Assembly (NCBI GenBank): GCA_905221605.1
Contig: CAJNDS010002365.1
Location: forward strand, 372,001-436,000
Source of the DNA: Symbiodinium natans
Lineage: Eukaryota > Sar > Dinophyceae > Suessiales > Symbiodiniaceae
Direction: 5' to 3'
Length of the DNA stretch: 64,000 nucleotides
The notes under the pieces are model-generated. The model was given only the letters and a program-made list of their open reading frames with translations, was not told the origin of the DNA and searched no databases. Positions within the stretch are counted from its first letter, which is position 1. Each line of letters opens with the position of its first letter. Position numbers and translations under genes: made by a program. Below are positions 24,146 through 37,000 of the stretch, one piece after another.

Positions 24146-25115
24146 CTATTGCGTGACTTCGTGTATGAACATGGGCGTCGGGTTCGTGGAGACCCATGTG
24201 ATCCCTGCAGTGTGATAGTTAATGAGGACCTTGGTGAGAAGCGCAGCGTACACCACAGATGTAGAGATTGCTTAAGGCACGGCTCTCTAGAGCTTCGAAC
24301 ACTCCTAACAGGCCCGAATCCGAAGACAGTTTCTGTTGTTCTCGACGTGACTTGCCGCCGCTCGATTTGGGAGCTCGACACAGCATCAACAAGTCTGAAG
24401 GAAGCCAGCTGTACCAGAGACTGTTGACATCCAGCATCAAGGCCAGAATGTAGTACGGGCCTGGCAGAAGCTCTCACGTTACCTCTTGTTGCCGTGAGGA
24501 GTCATTGCGCCATGAAGCTCTGCAATCGAAAGCCTTGTCACTCCAACATACACCAACCCAAAATAGCCCCCGAACCGAACAAGCGGAAGAACGCCAGCCT
24601 CCCGATGGCTCTGCGAAGCCCAGCAGCTGAGGACCAGAGACTGTGCCTGGCATCTCCTCCTCGGACAAAGGAAAAAAGATCCAAAAGCAGCTCGAAAAAG
24701 CATGTCAAAACCACTTGGATCTCAGGGGGAACTGAGCTAAAGAGGTTTGAATAGGCTATGTGTCAATGAGTCAAGTCCCTTTTGCACCTGGATCTCCTTG
24801 TAGCGCACGCAGCACACCTGGGCTGCACTCAAACAGCTCCATGCCTTTCTGTCATTAAAAGACAGGGAGACAGGGGCGCACACCACTTGCGGAAGCTCCG
24901 AGCCCTTGCTGACGACTGGAGGCAGAATAGGCCCGCGACGGAGTAGAGAGGCCGCGCCATCGAGAAAGCATTCTGGGCCTTTACAAGGACGTTCTGGCTC
25001 CAGACGCAAGGAGTACTGCTAAACAAAGCTGCATACCGATAGACCATAGCAGACTTACGAAAGACCACAGTTTACGGCTGAGACCGGTCAACACGAGCCG
25101 CGCCTTTGTGATCCC
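24146..25115 (-). CDS. Unrecognised membrane-type gene, several exons
   Basis: Minus-strand exons in order: 25,115-25,059 (ITKARLVLTGLSRKLWSF, ending at a canonical GTAAGT donor); about 24,960-24,880 (AQNAFSMARPLYSVAGLF); about 24,615-24,545 (RAIGRLAFFRLFGSGAILG); a short exon near 24,520 (ELHGAMTPHGNKR); 24,460 to about 24,340 (GPYYILALMLDVNSLWYSWL, DLLMLCRAPKSSGG); and 24,204-24,146 after TGCAG (ITWVSTNPTPMFIHEVTQ, stop). The first segment resembles an S4-S5 linker plus the start of S5 in single-domain dinoflagellate cation channels, but I see no arginine-repeat sensor or pore motif. An ion channel is therefore only a guess. Phases between the middle exons are unverified. Confidence 0.5.
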
Positions 25116-25119
25116 CTTC

Positions 25120-28000
25120 ATGCCCGCTTCCGACCCCGTTGGACCCTGATCTGGGCTGAGACTCCACACAAGCCGCGAGCAACGAAACGCGCAGTGCAAC
25201 TTGCAGACTCCATGCACACTGAGCCAGGACCAACCGCACAGAAAAACCTGCAGCAGCGCACTCAACCATCAGTCAACGGCAAGGCTGGAATTCCCGACTC
25301 TGCACAACGTCCATCCGGTCACGCTTTGATTTCTGACACAAAGGATCTCCCCATCAAGCATCTGACCTTCGCAAGACCGACGCTATAGAACCATACCATT
25401 ACGGAGCATACATCATGTACTAGCTTCATGATGGGATCGTACCAAACATACGTCTGTCACATTCTGCTACACTGGCATGCTGCCAACTCGAGCTTGGGAG
25501 ACCCGTGAGACAAGCAGCTTTTGCACTGCTCGGTCTCCGCTCGAGTAAGAAAAAACTTCTGGGTACTTGCTCTGCAAGTCCGCAAACGGAAAGGCTGGTG
25601 GACGAGTCTTCTAAGAAGCTCATTCTCACAAGCCATAGTACTGCCTCATGGTCGTAGTGCATGCACACAGAAAAAAAACAAAACTATTTATTTCTGAATT
25701 CTACATGTACTACCGGACGTGGCACAGGACCTGCGCACTCTTGCATGGATAAAAGACTTCTGGGTGCGAAGATGGACTGAGATGCGCGAAGACTGTTTTC
25801 AGGCATTGGAAAGCCTCCAGCACCCGGAAAGATAATTCTGAAACCAGTGAAACACTTGAATTCGTGCATTCCCCTATGCGGGAAACAGCTGCAAGAATGG
25901 TTGGTGTGTCTAGATGACTGGGTAGGACTCTCGGCCACAAGTGGGGGAGCATTGTGGGACTTGGCGCGAAGCCATGGTTGCCCACGTTCACGACGCCAGC
26001 AAAGAAGGATTCAACAACAAACAGAATGACGCATTCTCTATCAATCATGCGCCAAATCCTTCTGTTGGCCTCTCTATTTCACGAAATGTTCACGACTGTC
26101 GACTTGGCCTTGCAAGAGTTCCGGGAAGCAGACTACTTAGCAGCATCTGGCCTCTGGCCTATGGCCGTTTGGCTTCTAGAACGGCGATTCCCCTCCACCC
26201 AACCCGCTTCACTACAGGCACTGCTTGTTGGTGTATCAAGACTGTGTCAGGCAACATTTGCGCCGCCTAACATGACAATTATTCACCCAGCGGCATAATA
26301 CCATAATACGGTTGATCCGACAAGGCCTGCATCGATCTGCGCGTCCCCCTGCAAAACCCCGAATTGTCGGATGGTACTTGAAGGAGCGGCAGGGACATGT
26401 CTTAATTTCTGTTTGTCTTCATTCCTATATTTCCCTTTCTTTATGTCTTCCGTTATGTCTTTCAATGTTTGCTGAATTCTTCCGCTCCTTTTGTCCTTAC
26501 TTAATTCTGTCTTTCATTATTTGTTTATGCTGCGTATTGCTAGTGTATTTCATATTTCCTTCTCTGTGTCTGAATTTCCTTCTTTCTTACTGTAGTTCCT
26601 CATTCATTGTTTTTGTTTTTTCTGCATGTCATTCTGTAGTTCTTTATCACTTTGTTGCGTGCTTGTCTTGGTCACTGCCTCCCCATGAAACTTGTTTGCC
26701 CACTTTAAACCCTGACAGCCCGAACGATTCTTCACCGTTTCGCAATCCCTCTGAGACGTATGACCATTTCTTTTGTGTGTTCGCGACAAAGGTAGAGATG
26801 CGCGAGCCGCGGTGCAAAGAAGCGGATTAAGACTGCAAAGTACTTGATGCAGCACGTCTGGTCTTGCAACCACGTAGGGTGCAGGTGAACTGCGCCCAGG
26901 AACCGACCCCTGCGAGAGTTGAATTGAAAGCATTGAAAGCGTCAATCATTTCGGATCATTTCGGGGCCTCCTGCCATGAACTCTCTGAAGCATTCATATT
27001 CGTGCGTGACTCGGGTTTTAATCTGAACGAGAACTCGAAAACAGGAATTCTAGAACGAGAGGAGAACACGTTCTTACTAACAGGAGGACGGTAGCTTCAC
27101 CAAAATGTGGTCTCAGAAGCCATGCATACAAAATTCACTCATGGATGTGACAGCTTGATGCCAACAATGCTTTATCATGGTATACCACCTTGTCGAAACT
27201 CTCTTCCTGCCACCTGCGGACATATACACAAGCTTGAACTGACAAAGAAAAAGCAGCACTCCACTATGTGGCGCCTAAGGGGCTTTCGGAGGGTCTGCTC
27301 TGGGCATCGGATCCTTGCAAAGGTCGAACAACTGGCACAGGCGCTCCTGTTTATAGTCTTACAGTGCTCTGCTGGATTTGCCCGGGTATGCCCGGGTTTG
27401 CCCAGGTTTGCCGGGTCCTGCTCCAAAGGCGCACCGCAGAAGGGCCCGTGGGCATCCTGGCTGCAAAAGCTGTTCACTGCCTCTCCATGACTCTCCCATA
27501 TTCTTCCATTCTGTGTATTCTCTTCTCGTTTTCATCAAAAAGGTCACAGGATCCCGTCAGCTGCTCTACGCCTCCACGAAGCAACGTTGGGGTTTCCAGC
27601 TTGCGGCTTTCGGCGCACAAGAGGGACGACTCCACGACATGCTGTATAGACTGGATGTCTCGCAAACATGTCACCCTGTAGCTCGCGACGCTCAACATCG
27701 TTCAACCCATGTTCAACCCTCAGTCACAGCTCCCAGCTCGACTCCCCTTACGTGCCTGACCCAGGCCGCCATCGCCATCCACAGGCCTTGCCATGATGAC
27801 AAGAGAATGCAAGCCCACACATACTAGCGGACCACAGAGTAGTCAAGTTGCTGAAGGCGATGACAAGTACTCTAGTAAGTCTAGTTGCTGATGAGTATGA
27901 CGCTTCGGTATGCCTGATGTTCCCTTTCGCATTTTCAAGGTTGGGTAGATTGAGGTTGAATTGTGGGGATGACGGCATAAGCACACTGCAGAGAGCCGCT
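25120..28000. other. Mostly non-coding; pyrimidine tract and tandem repeat
   Basis: From about 26,396 to 26,690 the plus strand is strikingly pyrimidine-rich (TTTCTG, TTCCTTC, TTTATG runs). At 27,372-27,418 a 12-13 base unit (GCCCGGGTTT and variants) repeats about four times. Minus-strand segments near 26,050-25,960 (RECVILFVVESFFAGVVNVG) and 25,820-25,730 (VLEAFQCLKTVFAHL) could be exons, but nothing joins them. Confidence 0.35.
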
Positions 28001-28149
28001 GTTGCAGAATGCAAGTGCTCATGCTGTGTGACATCAGGCCTGGAAACACGAACCTTGGGAATTTCTGGGGGAGGGCAAAAAGGCAGGGCCGAAAATGCGT
28101 GGCCCAACTGATTTTGGGAGCAACGTCACTCGACAATTCGCTTGTTGCG

Positions 28150-28980
28150 TCATGCTGCAGCCTGAGGATGGCCCCATCGAGGGATTGGAGAACGCGAGGG
28201 CAATGAGGGGCAATGTGCAAGGCTTCCGCCCCCCCAAGCTGAAGGTGTGATGTAGTCAGGAGAACTGGAGAACTGCAAGCCTTCAACGAACCCCCCGAAG
28301 TACGCCTCCCAGCACACTTCCGCAGAGAGAGATGGCGCAAAATCCGGCGACATCCGGCCACTTTCGCACGCGACATGGCAAACCAGAGCAGCCAAAAACA
28401 GGGCCAAGGCCTATCTTCCGGCTTCTGCGCTGCCTCCTAAAGAACACAGCCATTGCACATTGCTACACATCTTTGTTGCTACCGTAGAGAGCCAGAACTG
28501 CGTCCTTCGAATCGGCTCCTGTGGAGGGCGATGCGCCGTCCTCAGACGTGAATGGCTGGCAAACTCAGCCAAACACAGCAGCAGCATGCAGCAGCCGTCT
28601 CCTTCTTCTTGGCCTTGTCCTTTTCCACATTGGAACTGCTCTTGCCTCTCAGAATTCCCTTAAAGGCCTCAGGAGCGGCTTCCAGGTCCAGAACAGTGAA
28701 GCGACATCTCCTAAAACAGCTGCTCTTCAGCACGTCAGGGGCGCGGGCAGTCTGAAGCTTTAAAGCGGCCACCTGCTCCAGACCGTGCTGCGTTTTAACG
28801 ATTCTGAAAGCTTTGGGGCAACCTCACAGCTTTGAAAAGTGCTCATTGCCTCCTGCTTCAGATCCTTCATTGGGACCTTTGCACCCTTGCCAGGCTTTGG
28901 GCCACCTGGGAGTCGCAACTCTCGGGAGTGCTCAGCACATTCCGAAAACCCCTGGGCGCGCCACTGCCTGCAAAGCTCAG
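28150..28980 (-). CDS. Candidate exons of one or two unrecognised genes
   Basis: Segment about 28,960-28,770 contains LRLPGGPKPGKGAKVPMKD and STFQSCEVAPKLSESLKR. Segment about 28,745-28,580 contains RFTVLDLEAAPEAFKGILRG and EKDKAKKKETAA. Both are hydrophilic and lysine-rich, but their frames do not join by eye. After an ATAG acceptor at 28,410, a separate segment begins ALFLAALVCHVACESGRM and continues APSLSAEVCWEAYFGGF. That could be a signal peptide or membrane segment of a secreted protein, but no in-frame ATG is present, so the start would lie in an upstream exon. Confidence 0.4.
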
Positions 28981-28999
28981 CCCTTCGGAGAGGCAGTCT

Positions 29000-29830
29000 T
29001 TCCTGAGCCCGACACCCACGGTTGAGGAATTTAGCTAGAGGGAAAGCTGAAGGGAGCAGAACTTTTGAATACCACCATGCTGCTTGGCATACGATCTGAG
29101 AGGTGAGTGGGGCTGGCACGCAATCTTGCTGTGGATGCGGAGCTCACTTTTCTCGATCAGCCTGGCCCAAGCTAAAAGCGTGTGCGGCATATCTGCATGC
29201 TAGCAATCATTCTCTGCACGGTTCGCAAAATGTACGAACGCACAAATACTGAGCAGAGCAACACCTTTCAAGCTGCTGCCCAGTGTGCTACATGAACTGA
29301 GCTTTCCAAGTAGCATGTGATCCGTGACCCAAACGCAAACTACTGCAGCTCCACCTCCGGAGCTTCTCTCTTTGCTTCTTGTCCATGTGTTCCTACGACA
29401 GCAAACTGATACCCTGAGCATGGTCATCATGGTCTTGTGTTGATCTGGGCAGGCTGAAGGAGCCTTTCCGCGAGTCCCTCCCCAGGGAATAAGCTGTGCA
29501 TATGATACCAGCAGTGGTGCAACGGTTCGCAGGAGACGATCACATGGACTTATGGCATGTGCAGCAGCGCACATGCACTTTGCATTTTTTTTGATTTATC
29601 TTACTACTGTACAAAACAACCGGGAACGAAAGCGATGTGTAGTGTGTTAAGACTTTGAGTGAAGCAACAAGGACATGACCTAAACAGGGTCCTGCCAACC
29701 ACTTTGTTGATGTCACGCGCATTCAGCAAAACCTAGACTTGGCTAGAATTTCGAACTGCGCACGCTTTTCATACCGTCCTCAACCGTGTCCAGGTCCTCG
29801 AGACTTGCCTGCAGGGAGGATCCCCAGTCA
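29000..29830. other. No gene seen; spacer downstream of the channel gene
   Basis: The region immediately 3' of the channel stop codon on the minus strand. Only short frames. A T-rich stretch at 29,585-29,600 on the plus strand gives an A-rich run in the sense of the upstream gene. Confidence 0.4.
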
Positions 29831-29838
29831 GCACGAGC

Positions 29839-31091
29839 TTATGCGTCTGTCCCGACTGTGGCTAGCCAGGGCATCGAAGTGGGCCAACCGTGGCAGACCA
29901 TGGAAACCTCTTCACAGCAGACCGTGCCCGAGGCTCGTGCCAGGTCATCCCCAAGACAGACAAAACGCATGACCTGGTAAAAACACGCGCAGACGAGTAC
30001 ACGTCTGCAATAATCGTGCGAACGTAATTTAACTACGGGATTCATCCACAGCCAATCCTGAGCATGCGCGTCACGGTGCTCACTGCTCCTTGCCTATCCA
30101 TGAACAAACTGCGGAGAGCAACATCCAGTGCCTGCTTGCATGCCGAAATAAAGTGGACGCGACCATTCTCGCCGACCTCCAAGCGGCGACAGCCGACACG
30201 TGTCATTCATGTCACTACGGCTGTGAACGACATTCTGAGAAGTCTGTCTTGAATCACACAGCCCAGATTTGGGGACGCAAATAGATGCAGTATCGTGAGT
30301 AGTTTTGCTAGGGCGACCCTGCAGCACAGAATCTTGAGCAGGTCGCTCTATCCCGCTGTTGCCGAATGCTGCCTGGACATCGAGCGCCGCCACGTACTTC
30401 ATCGGCAACGACTGCAGCACATGAAAACCAGTTGCCCCAGAGCCTGCCATGTCCATCTCAATCTGTAACACGTGCACAAGAGTTGCTTTCAGTTTTGAGT
30501 TTTGAGGCTGACCTGAAGAGCCTGGGCGCTCGCTTTTGGATGCGGGCGCATAGTGGTGCCTCAATTGGCAGTACTGCAGGTTGCAGAGTGCCACATGACA
30601 AGCTGTTGGTCTTGTTTGATGCCGTTGCCTGCACGCCAATCAACCTACAGCTGTCCTGGTCTTTAAGTTGCACACCCTTCCACTTCTCTGAGAGCCTGAC
30701 AAAACGTCTGAGGCCAGACGACATTGTAGGCATCCGAAAGAACCACAACTCCAGCCTTATTGATGAAGCTGAGAGCTTCTCCCAGCGGAAGCGACCTGAA
30801 CATGCTGTGCAGCGATCGTGCTGTCAAGAGCCGGCACACAGTCGCGGCGACAAGGTTTGAAACATGAAAGCGCTCCCTTGTCATTTTCGCTCTCAGGTGC
30901 GCGCAGTCGGTGGTCCGGGTCATGTTTGAGCCACAACTGGCAGCCAAGAACATGTAACTCAAACAGAGGGCTCATAGCGGCCCACAGGGGCCCCCCAGAG
31001 GCCCGCAGGGGCGCAGACTTTTCCCAAACTGTGGCGGCCTTGCCTTTACGCAGACGTCAACCACTTCCGAGGCCGGGCTCTCCTTGCCGTC
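29839..31091 (-). CDS. Channel C-terminal cytoplasmic tail
   Basis: Six exons follow domain IV S6 in agreeing phase: 31,091-31,044 (DGKESPASEVVDVCVK), 30,936-30,905 (LWLKHDPDHR), 30,804-30,723 (FRSLPLGEALSFINKAG), 30,462-30,373 (EMDMAGSGATGFHVLQSLP), 30,243-30,136 (HSRSDMNDTCRLSPLGG) and 29,973-29,839 (FVCLGDDLARASGTVCC, ending ATVGTDA, stop). The order W-x2-HDPD, then LPLG, matches the conserved start of the CaV/NaV C-tail (W-x3-DP-A ... PLG), the region that in animals carries an EF-hand and IQ calmodulin site. No clear EF-hand loop or IQ motif is visible here. Five of six donors or acceptors follow the GC-AG or GT-AG pattern. The final two exons match no known motif and rest on phase alone. 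Confidence 0.75.
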
Positions 31092-34000
31092 CTGGAACAA
31101 AGTTCCAGTGAACGAACAGATTGCCTGCTGCCCCTAAAGGAACCGGTACTCCGGATGGCGTCCGCGTTTGTGGCTATGTTCTGCTATGTTAGGGTTTCGT
31201 GTGCTGGCTTTCGGGATGTCACAGGAATCGACGGGAATCGAGAAAGGTCTTCGCATGTCCCTGCCTCGTAGCCTTCCAGAATCACCGCAATCACCAGGTT
31301 CATGACCTCCGTGCTGCGCTTTTCACATCTTTTACACTATCGGCTCACTACGGCTCCATGAGCTGCAAAGACGTTCAGACCACGACCATCATGGTGATCA
31401 GCAGGGTGTATGTCACCTGACAACTCAAAGGAACAAGATCCCGAAAGTGATGCTGACGCGAGAGCCGCAAGAGTAGTCAAATTCAAAATGCAGGCTTCCA
31501 AAAACAACGCAGACTTGCCCTGGAAAACTTCTAGCTCCTATCCTGCCCCGACCAAGCTCACAAGTAACGTCTTCTGACCAGCCGGCGCACCCAGAAGCAG
31601 AAGGAGAAGTACGGACTTTGTGCCTGGATCAGAACATTCAGCCTGCTAGAATCACGCAGCTCAGTTTGACATAAGCGCTTGGCACAGCTGTTTGGGTGCT
31701 CGATGAGGCACTTGTCCCTGAGCACCTCGAGAAACTTCGTGAATGTTATGGCAGTGCCTGCCTGTAGAATGCGAAACGCCTGTACACCTACAACGTGGCA
31801 TACAAGATACACAGGATGCAAGGCCCACCGACGAGCAGACGGATGCTGCCTCATATTTGGCCTCCGTGTCGAACAGCTCCACAGGAGAACACCACTCACC
31901 CTGTTTGTACAAGTCCACCTTCGCAACATGACGAAAAGATTCCTGTGGGACGTTGATACATGCCGCTCCTCATTCTAGAGGCATTCAGGCTATTTCAGGC
32001 GACTCGTATGAACTAATATTCATGCAGTTCACAAGGACACTACCCCGCGGGGGACACCATTGGCCGTGCAGTATCGCAGAGCACTTAGTTTGATCGACTC
32101 GGCCGCTCCTATATGCAGGCTTTCTTTTCGCGCGCGCTGACCGTTTTCACAGCGCTGCTTCTGTGCTGAGCACACGCTGCAAGGCGCCGTTGGCTGGAAC
32201 TGCGGCTTGAATCAAGCCGCTGTGCATCCACCGGCGCTGGTGGAGCAGCACGCTGTCGAAACTCCCAACAGTGGCAAAGGTTGTGGAGGGCGAGGGAAGC
32301 GATAGTACACGCCACCTGGCACATGCATGACAACTGCATTACACATGCCACATGTTGAGAGACTGTCACATTCTCCTTGCCGACCCTGACACGCCCTGCC
32401 TGGCTTGCCATCAACGTAGGGCCGGCCATAGCCCTGCAGTGCAGCCTTGTCTGCCCCATCTAAGTCCTTTGCCGAGGGCACATCTTCCAACTTGGCACCT
32501 GTGGTCTTGTGCACTACCGCGCCAGCCGTAACTCCGTAGGAGAAATCTGCTGGGTCAAAGTTTGCCAGGAGCGCGTTGCTCTTCTCCAGCCGTGCCATGT
32601 CCTTTGCATGAGCTTCGTCATAGTCCACGCCAAGCTTGGAGATGCGTTCTACCAGCTCCTGGAGCACTACGATCACAGCACTGTCTCAGAACTACCAATA
32701 CTCTCATATGACACTCATATCCCATACTCAGAACTCTCAAACATTCTCCCATCGCCAGCGGCACCTTGGGCGTCATCTTGGTGGCATCGAGGGACTCACC
32801 GACCTCGACCAGCGCCTTCAAGGCTGCAAGTACGTAGGCCAGCGGAAAATGGCGAAGCTTCAGGAAGTGGCCACCTTTCCTGGCAGACGTTCTGTTCATT
32901 TCAATCATGCTCGGCCGTCAGCTCATGCTTACAATCTGTTCTGGCCTGTACACTCCCAGGTGGGACGGCAAGAGCGGCAAAAGCATGTACTGAAGGTGCA
33001 GCTGATACCTTAAGTCCAGACAGATGGGGAATCGTTGCAGCGCAGCTTAAGAATGCGCAACTTAAACCTGTAAACGCTTGCAGGTCTGTTCTTGGGAAGC
33101 TACTGAGCTACTGTACACGTTTGCGAGGTGCAGGCGCAGAGACTGCAAAGCCCAAACTCCTACCGGTAACCGCCTACAGCCATTGCCGGCAAATGCGCTG
33201 CGACGGCGGCAGGTTGAACGCCATCAAGACATGCTGACCTTAGGGCAGAACGAATTAGGTGCTGATGCTGCGCGCAACTCACACCTTCGAAACACTTCAA
33301 GATTCCTCGAGTATGGAAAGTGAGCAACGTGCATCGTGCACGACATCGGTCCCTACCCTCAAGAGTTACAAAAGCATGTTGTCTCACAGTCCTTGTAGCT
33401 TTCATACTTGCGTAGCTACAGCCACAACAGAGTTGAGGCGGTCGAAAAAATCTCGGGTGATCTGCTCCAAGCAGCGCAACTCGGCCACGGGGAGACTGTT
33501 GCCGGCGGCTGACAACGCCTCCGAAAGGAATGTCTGTAACACTAGAAGAAGTTTTAAGAGCATTGTAGGTGTCCGTCACTTGCGCCAGAACTGCAATGTC
33601 TTCGCATTCTCACAACCAGACAATCAGAGGACCGCACCACTTCCCAAGATTCAAAGGTTTAGTCTGTCTTGCTACCCGAGTGCCTGTTTCCGCCAGTCAT
33701 CTGAGGCCAATGGGCCTTACAACTTGAAAGTCGTTGCACATGCAAGTGCTTGCTCACATTGAAAATTGGGGCTTTGTGCTGACTGTGACTAATACACTGC
33801 GTTTTAATTTTGCACTGTGTGTGTGTTGTCAGGCCTTCAAGCATGGGATGTTGGTCGCAGCTTGTCTTCACACTTCAACTCAAGGAGATCATGCCAGCCA
33901 CAGACCAGAAACGTGTGGGCTTGAACAAGGTCTTAAAGTAAAGGTGCCGAGAGGCCCTGCTCCAAGGCCTTCCACGCAGACGCCTCCATTTTGGTCAGCA

Positions 34001-37000
34001 AGTCGATTGCGCTCTGCGGGTCAGAGAAGAGCGACCGGATGTCTGGACAGTACACCTCGCATACTAGGGCACCTACAAAACATACATGTATAGTAGCACA
34101 CACTACATCATTGAACTATCACTGACAGATACACGTGACATCTGAAAAAAAGATCGTGCATGCACTGCAAGAAGGCACATTCGTAGGTACTGCCAGGACA
34201 TGTGCCCGAGTGATGGCCAGAGGATCATCGAACACCATGATGTCTTCCGTTTCATGTCTCATCGAGATCTTGAGGGGGAAGTTTGCCTTGTCCACGCCAT
34301 AGATGAAGCCAATAAACAGATTGGGACTCTTGGTGATCGCAACGTCTTTCAACGATGCGCCGCATGCGTTGCAAATCTCCATTGTGGTCGCACAAGGCTT
34401 TCCACAGCTGGCGCATTTCTTGATCTCATTGTATGCTTGCGACTCTAAGTGAGGATTTTCCTGGAGGAATGCATCAAAGCCTCCAGCTACCTTCGGCTCG
34501 GGCGATCCCAGACTCGGGATACCCACTGAGAAGAACCGAGATGCATCCGCACCAGCCAGGAGAGTGCCGTCCTGTGCGCAGCCTTCAGGACTCCATGTTA
34601 ACTCCATTCTCGAACACTTCCCCTTGCCTTGCTTGAGGTGCACATGCTGGCGGGCAGGTTAGTCAAGAAAAAGCCATCTCGGCAACATGTCGACAGCCTG
34701 TATCTTGATGCTGTAGCTTATGCCAGCAGCGCTGCTTGATGCAGCGCATGTCATTGCTCCGGCTGCAAGAAACTGTTACACGAGCCTCGGATGTTGCCAG
34801 CTCGTGCATGATCTCATTCCAGGCCTGCAGAAAAATGAGTTCTGAGTGGTGAGAAGACGAAGCACAACTGGCCATGTTTACTTGGGTCAGTTGGTGCGAC
34901 AAAAGCCAGTTTGTCTGCACGTGACCTCGCTTGCCTGCCTGGCCCTCTGGCATTCAAACAGCTGTTGCAGTGCTGTAGCACATGTAGCACATGTAGCAAG
35001 GTGCCAAGGACTTCTGGATGCGCTATGATGTGGTTTGATGCGTCTCTATGCTGATCCGCATGCCTCCCCGGTAGAGGCTCGGAAAAGAGTGATGAAGGCC
35101 AAGACGAAGTTCTGGAAGTTCCTGCACTTCGAATCATAGTGGCCAACAAGCCTCCTGCGGAATCCTCCGAAATCAGACTTCTCACTGCTACATACTGCTG
35201 CACTACCTTGCCAAAATCGTGATGGTGCAGCCGGGAAGGTGCTGTATAGTGCTGCTGATATGACTCGAAAGCCCAACAAAGGCGAGCCAGGCTGGCGCGT
35301 GAACGTTCAGAGTCTCCCCAAGCTTGGTCGTCGAGAAGAGGCTGACTCCCAGGATGCCTCTCTCTTTTTTTTCGCGCACGCACTTTCATCGCAGACCTCT
35401 TCCTTCCTCTTTGCAAGAGCTTCTCTGCAATCATACAGAGGGTTAAGAACGGTTTAGGAGAGAAGAGCAGACTCGTGGCACGGTCAGCGCGTTTCAAGCA
35501 AGCTCAGGAGCAGACTGTACAGGATCAGTAACAGCAGCAGGATGAGCAGGACGTTCATGAGCCTAGCATGCAGCTTCGAGTCTCATTTCATCATGTGGGA
35601 CCCAAGGCAAGCCAAGGTGCTTTGGCAAGGACATGAGCAATGCCATGAAGATCTTGTTCCTGGCGCCATACAAGGCTAGAATGCCAGAAAGCAACAGTGG
35701 CAGACGCCCGCGATACCCCGTGATGTAAGCCAGCAAGGTGCACAAGCCCTTCAAGAAACGCAGGAGACGGAACAGTCTCGCCTGAAGCAACAAGCTTGCA
35801 AGCAACGTACGACACATGTTCCTACATTCTGGTAGCAGACATGCGCATGCGACACGGAAGCGTTGACAAGCTTCGCAAGAACTGGTCCAATGGCTCAGGC
35901 GCCCCACAATGCGGAAAATCCGGATGACCTGGATGATGGGGTCGATCCTGACCTTAACGGCCGGTGGAGACTGTCTGATCAGCCGCCCAAACAACAACTA
36001 AGTCACTCCGAGGCATTTCTTTCCTTTTTGTTCGGGCACAAGCCCATGCACCGGGTTTCCGGAAAATCGCTCGACACCACTGGAATCAAAGCCGCCTGGC
36101 TGCAGCTCTCCGAGTATCCGGATCTCCCTCATCTAGTTAGTGTTGCCTGAAAAGCCAGAAGCTCACGCTTGGGGCGGCTCACGCCCGAGGCTTAGGATCA
36201 CTTGGAAAGAGCCACAATCACGATGATAAGAACAGCAACTGCACCCATAGCAACGGCGACGTGCTCTTTCATGTATGCAAAGGCTTCCTCTGCATACGGG
36301 GTCACCAACATCCCGAAGCACAAAGCCACACCCATGATGCTGGAGCCGATGCCTGTGGAGCGTGCGTAGTTGATCGGCTTGAAGTAGATGTTGAATGGGA
36401 GCTTCTTGTCTGGAGGTTGCAAAGTGTAGCCGCGCCACTCATTGCAAGGAGACGAGATGATGCAGGAGGCCCAAATGGTAAGCCCAAACACCATGGCCTT
36501 ATGCGTGAAGGTGGTTGGCGCGATTGCGTCCTGGATCCAGGGGCCGGCCAGACCACGCGCCCAGCCATAGATAATGTCACGGGCCACCGTTGGGACATAG
36601 GCCTGCAGCGTTGGGATTTCTGGATGCTAGCAACCTTCTCTTCTACTAGCACATATGCCATGAACAGCAGCAGGCTCCAATCAAATGGTTTTTTTGGGTT
36701 CGCCCAGCTTCGGAGTGCAGAGCATTCACCCGCAGTCAGAGGGATGCTGTACATGGTATGGCGGTCTGATGCTGTAAAAGACCCAAGGAGAAGGGCTGCG
36801 CACCATCACTCGCAACCCTCGAAGTCTCGGTGACTTTCAGACTGTGGGATCAAGATTCACAATGTTCGACAAAGCAAGGCAAGCACAACAGAGCCCAAAC
36901 CACCACCACATCGACCATCCCAACCGCGTCCCTTAACATGCAACCCAACACAAGTTGAAAGACGGTCGAGTGGTTGCCTACTTGCAACCAGATTCAGATG

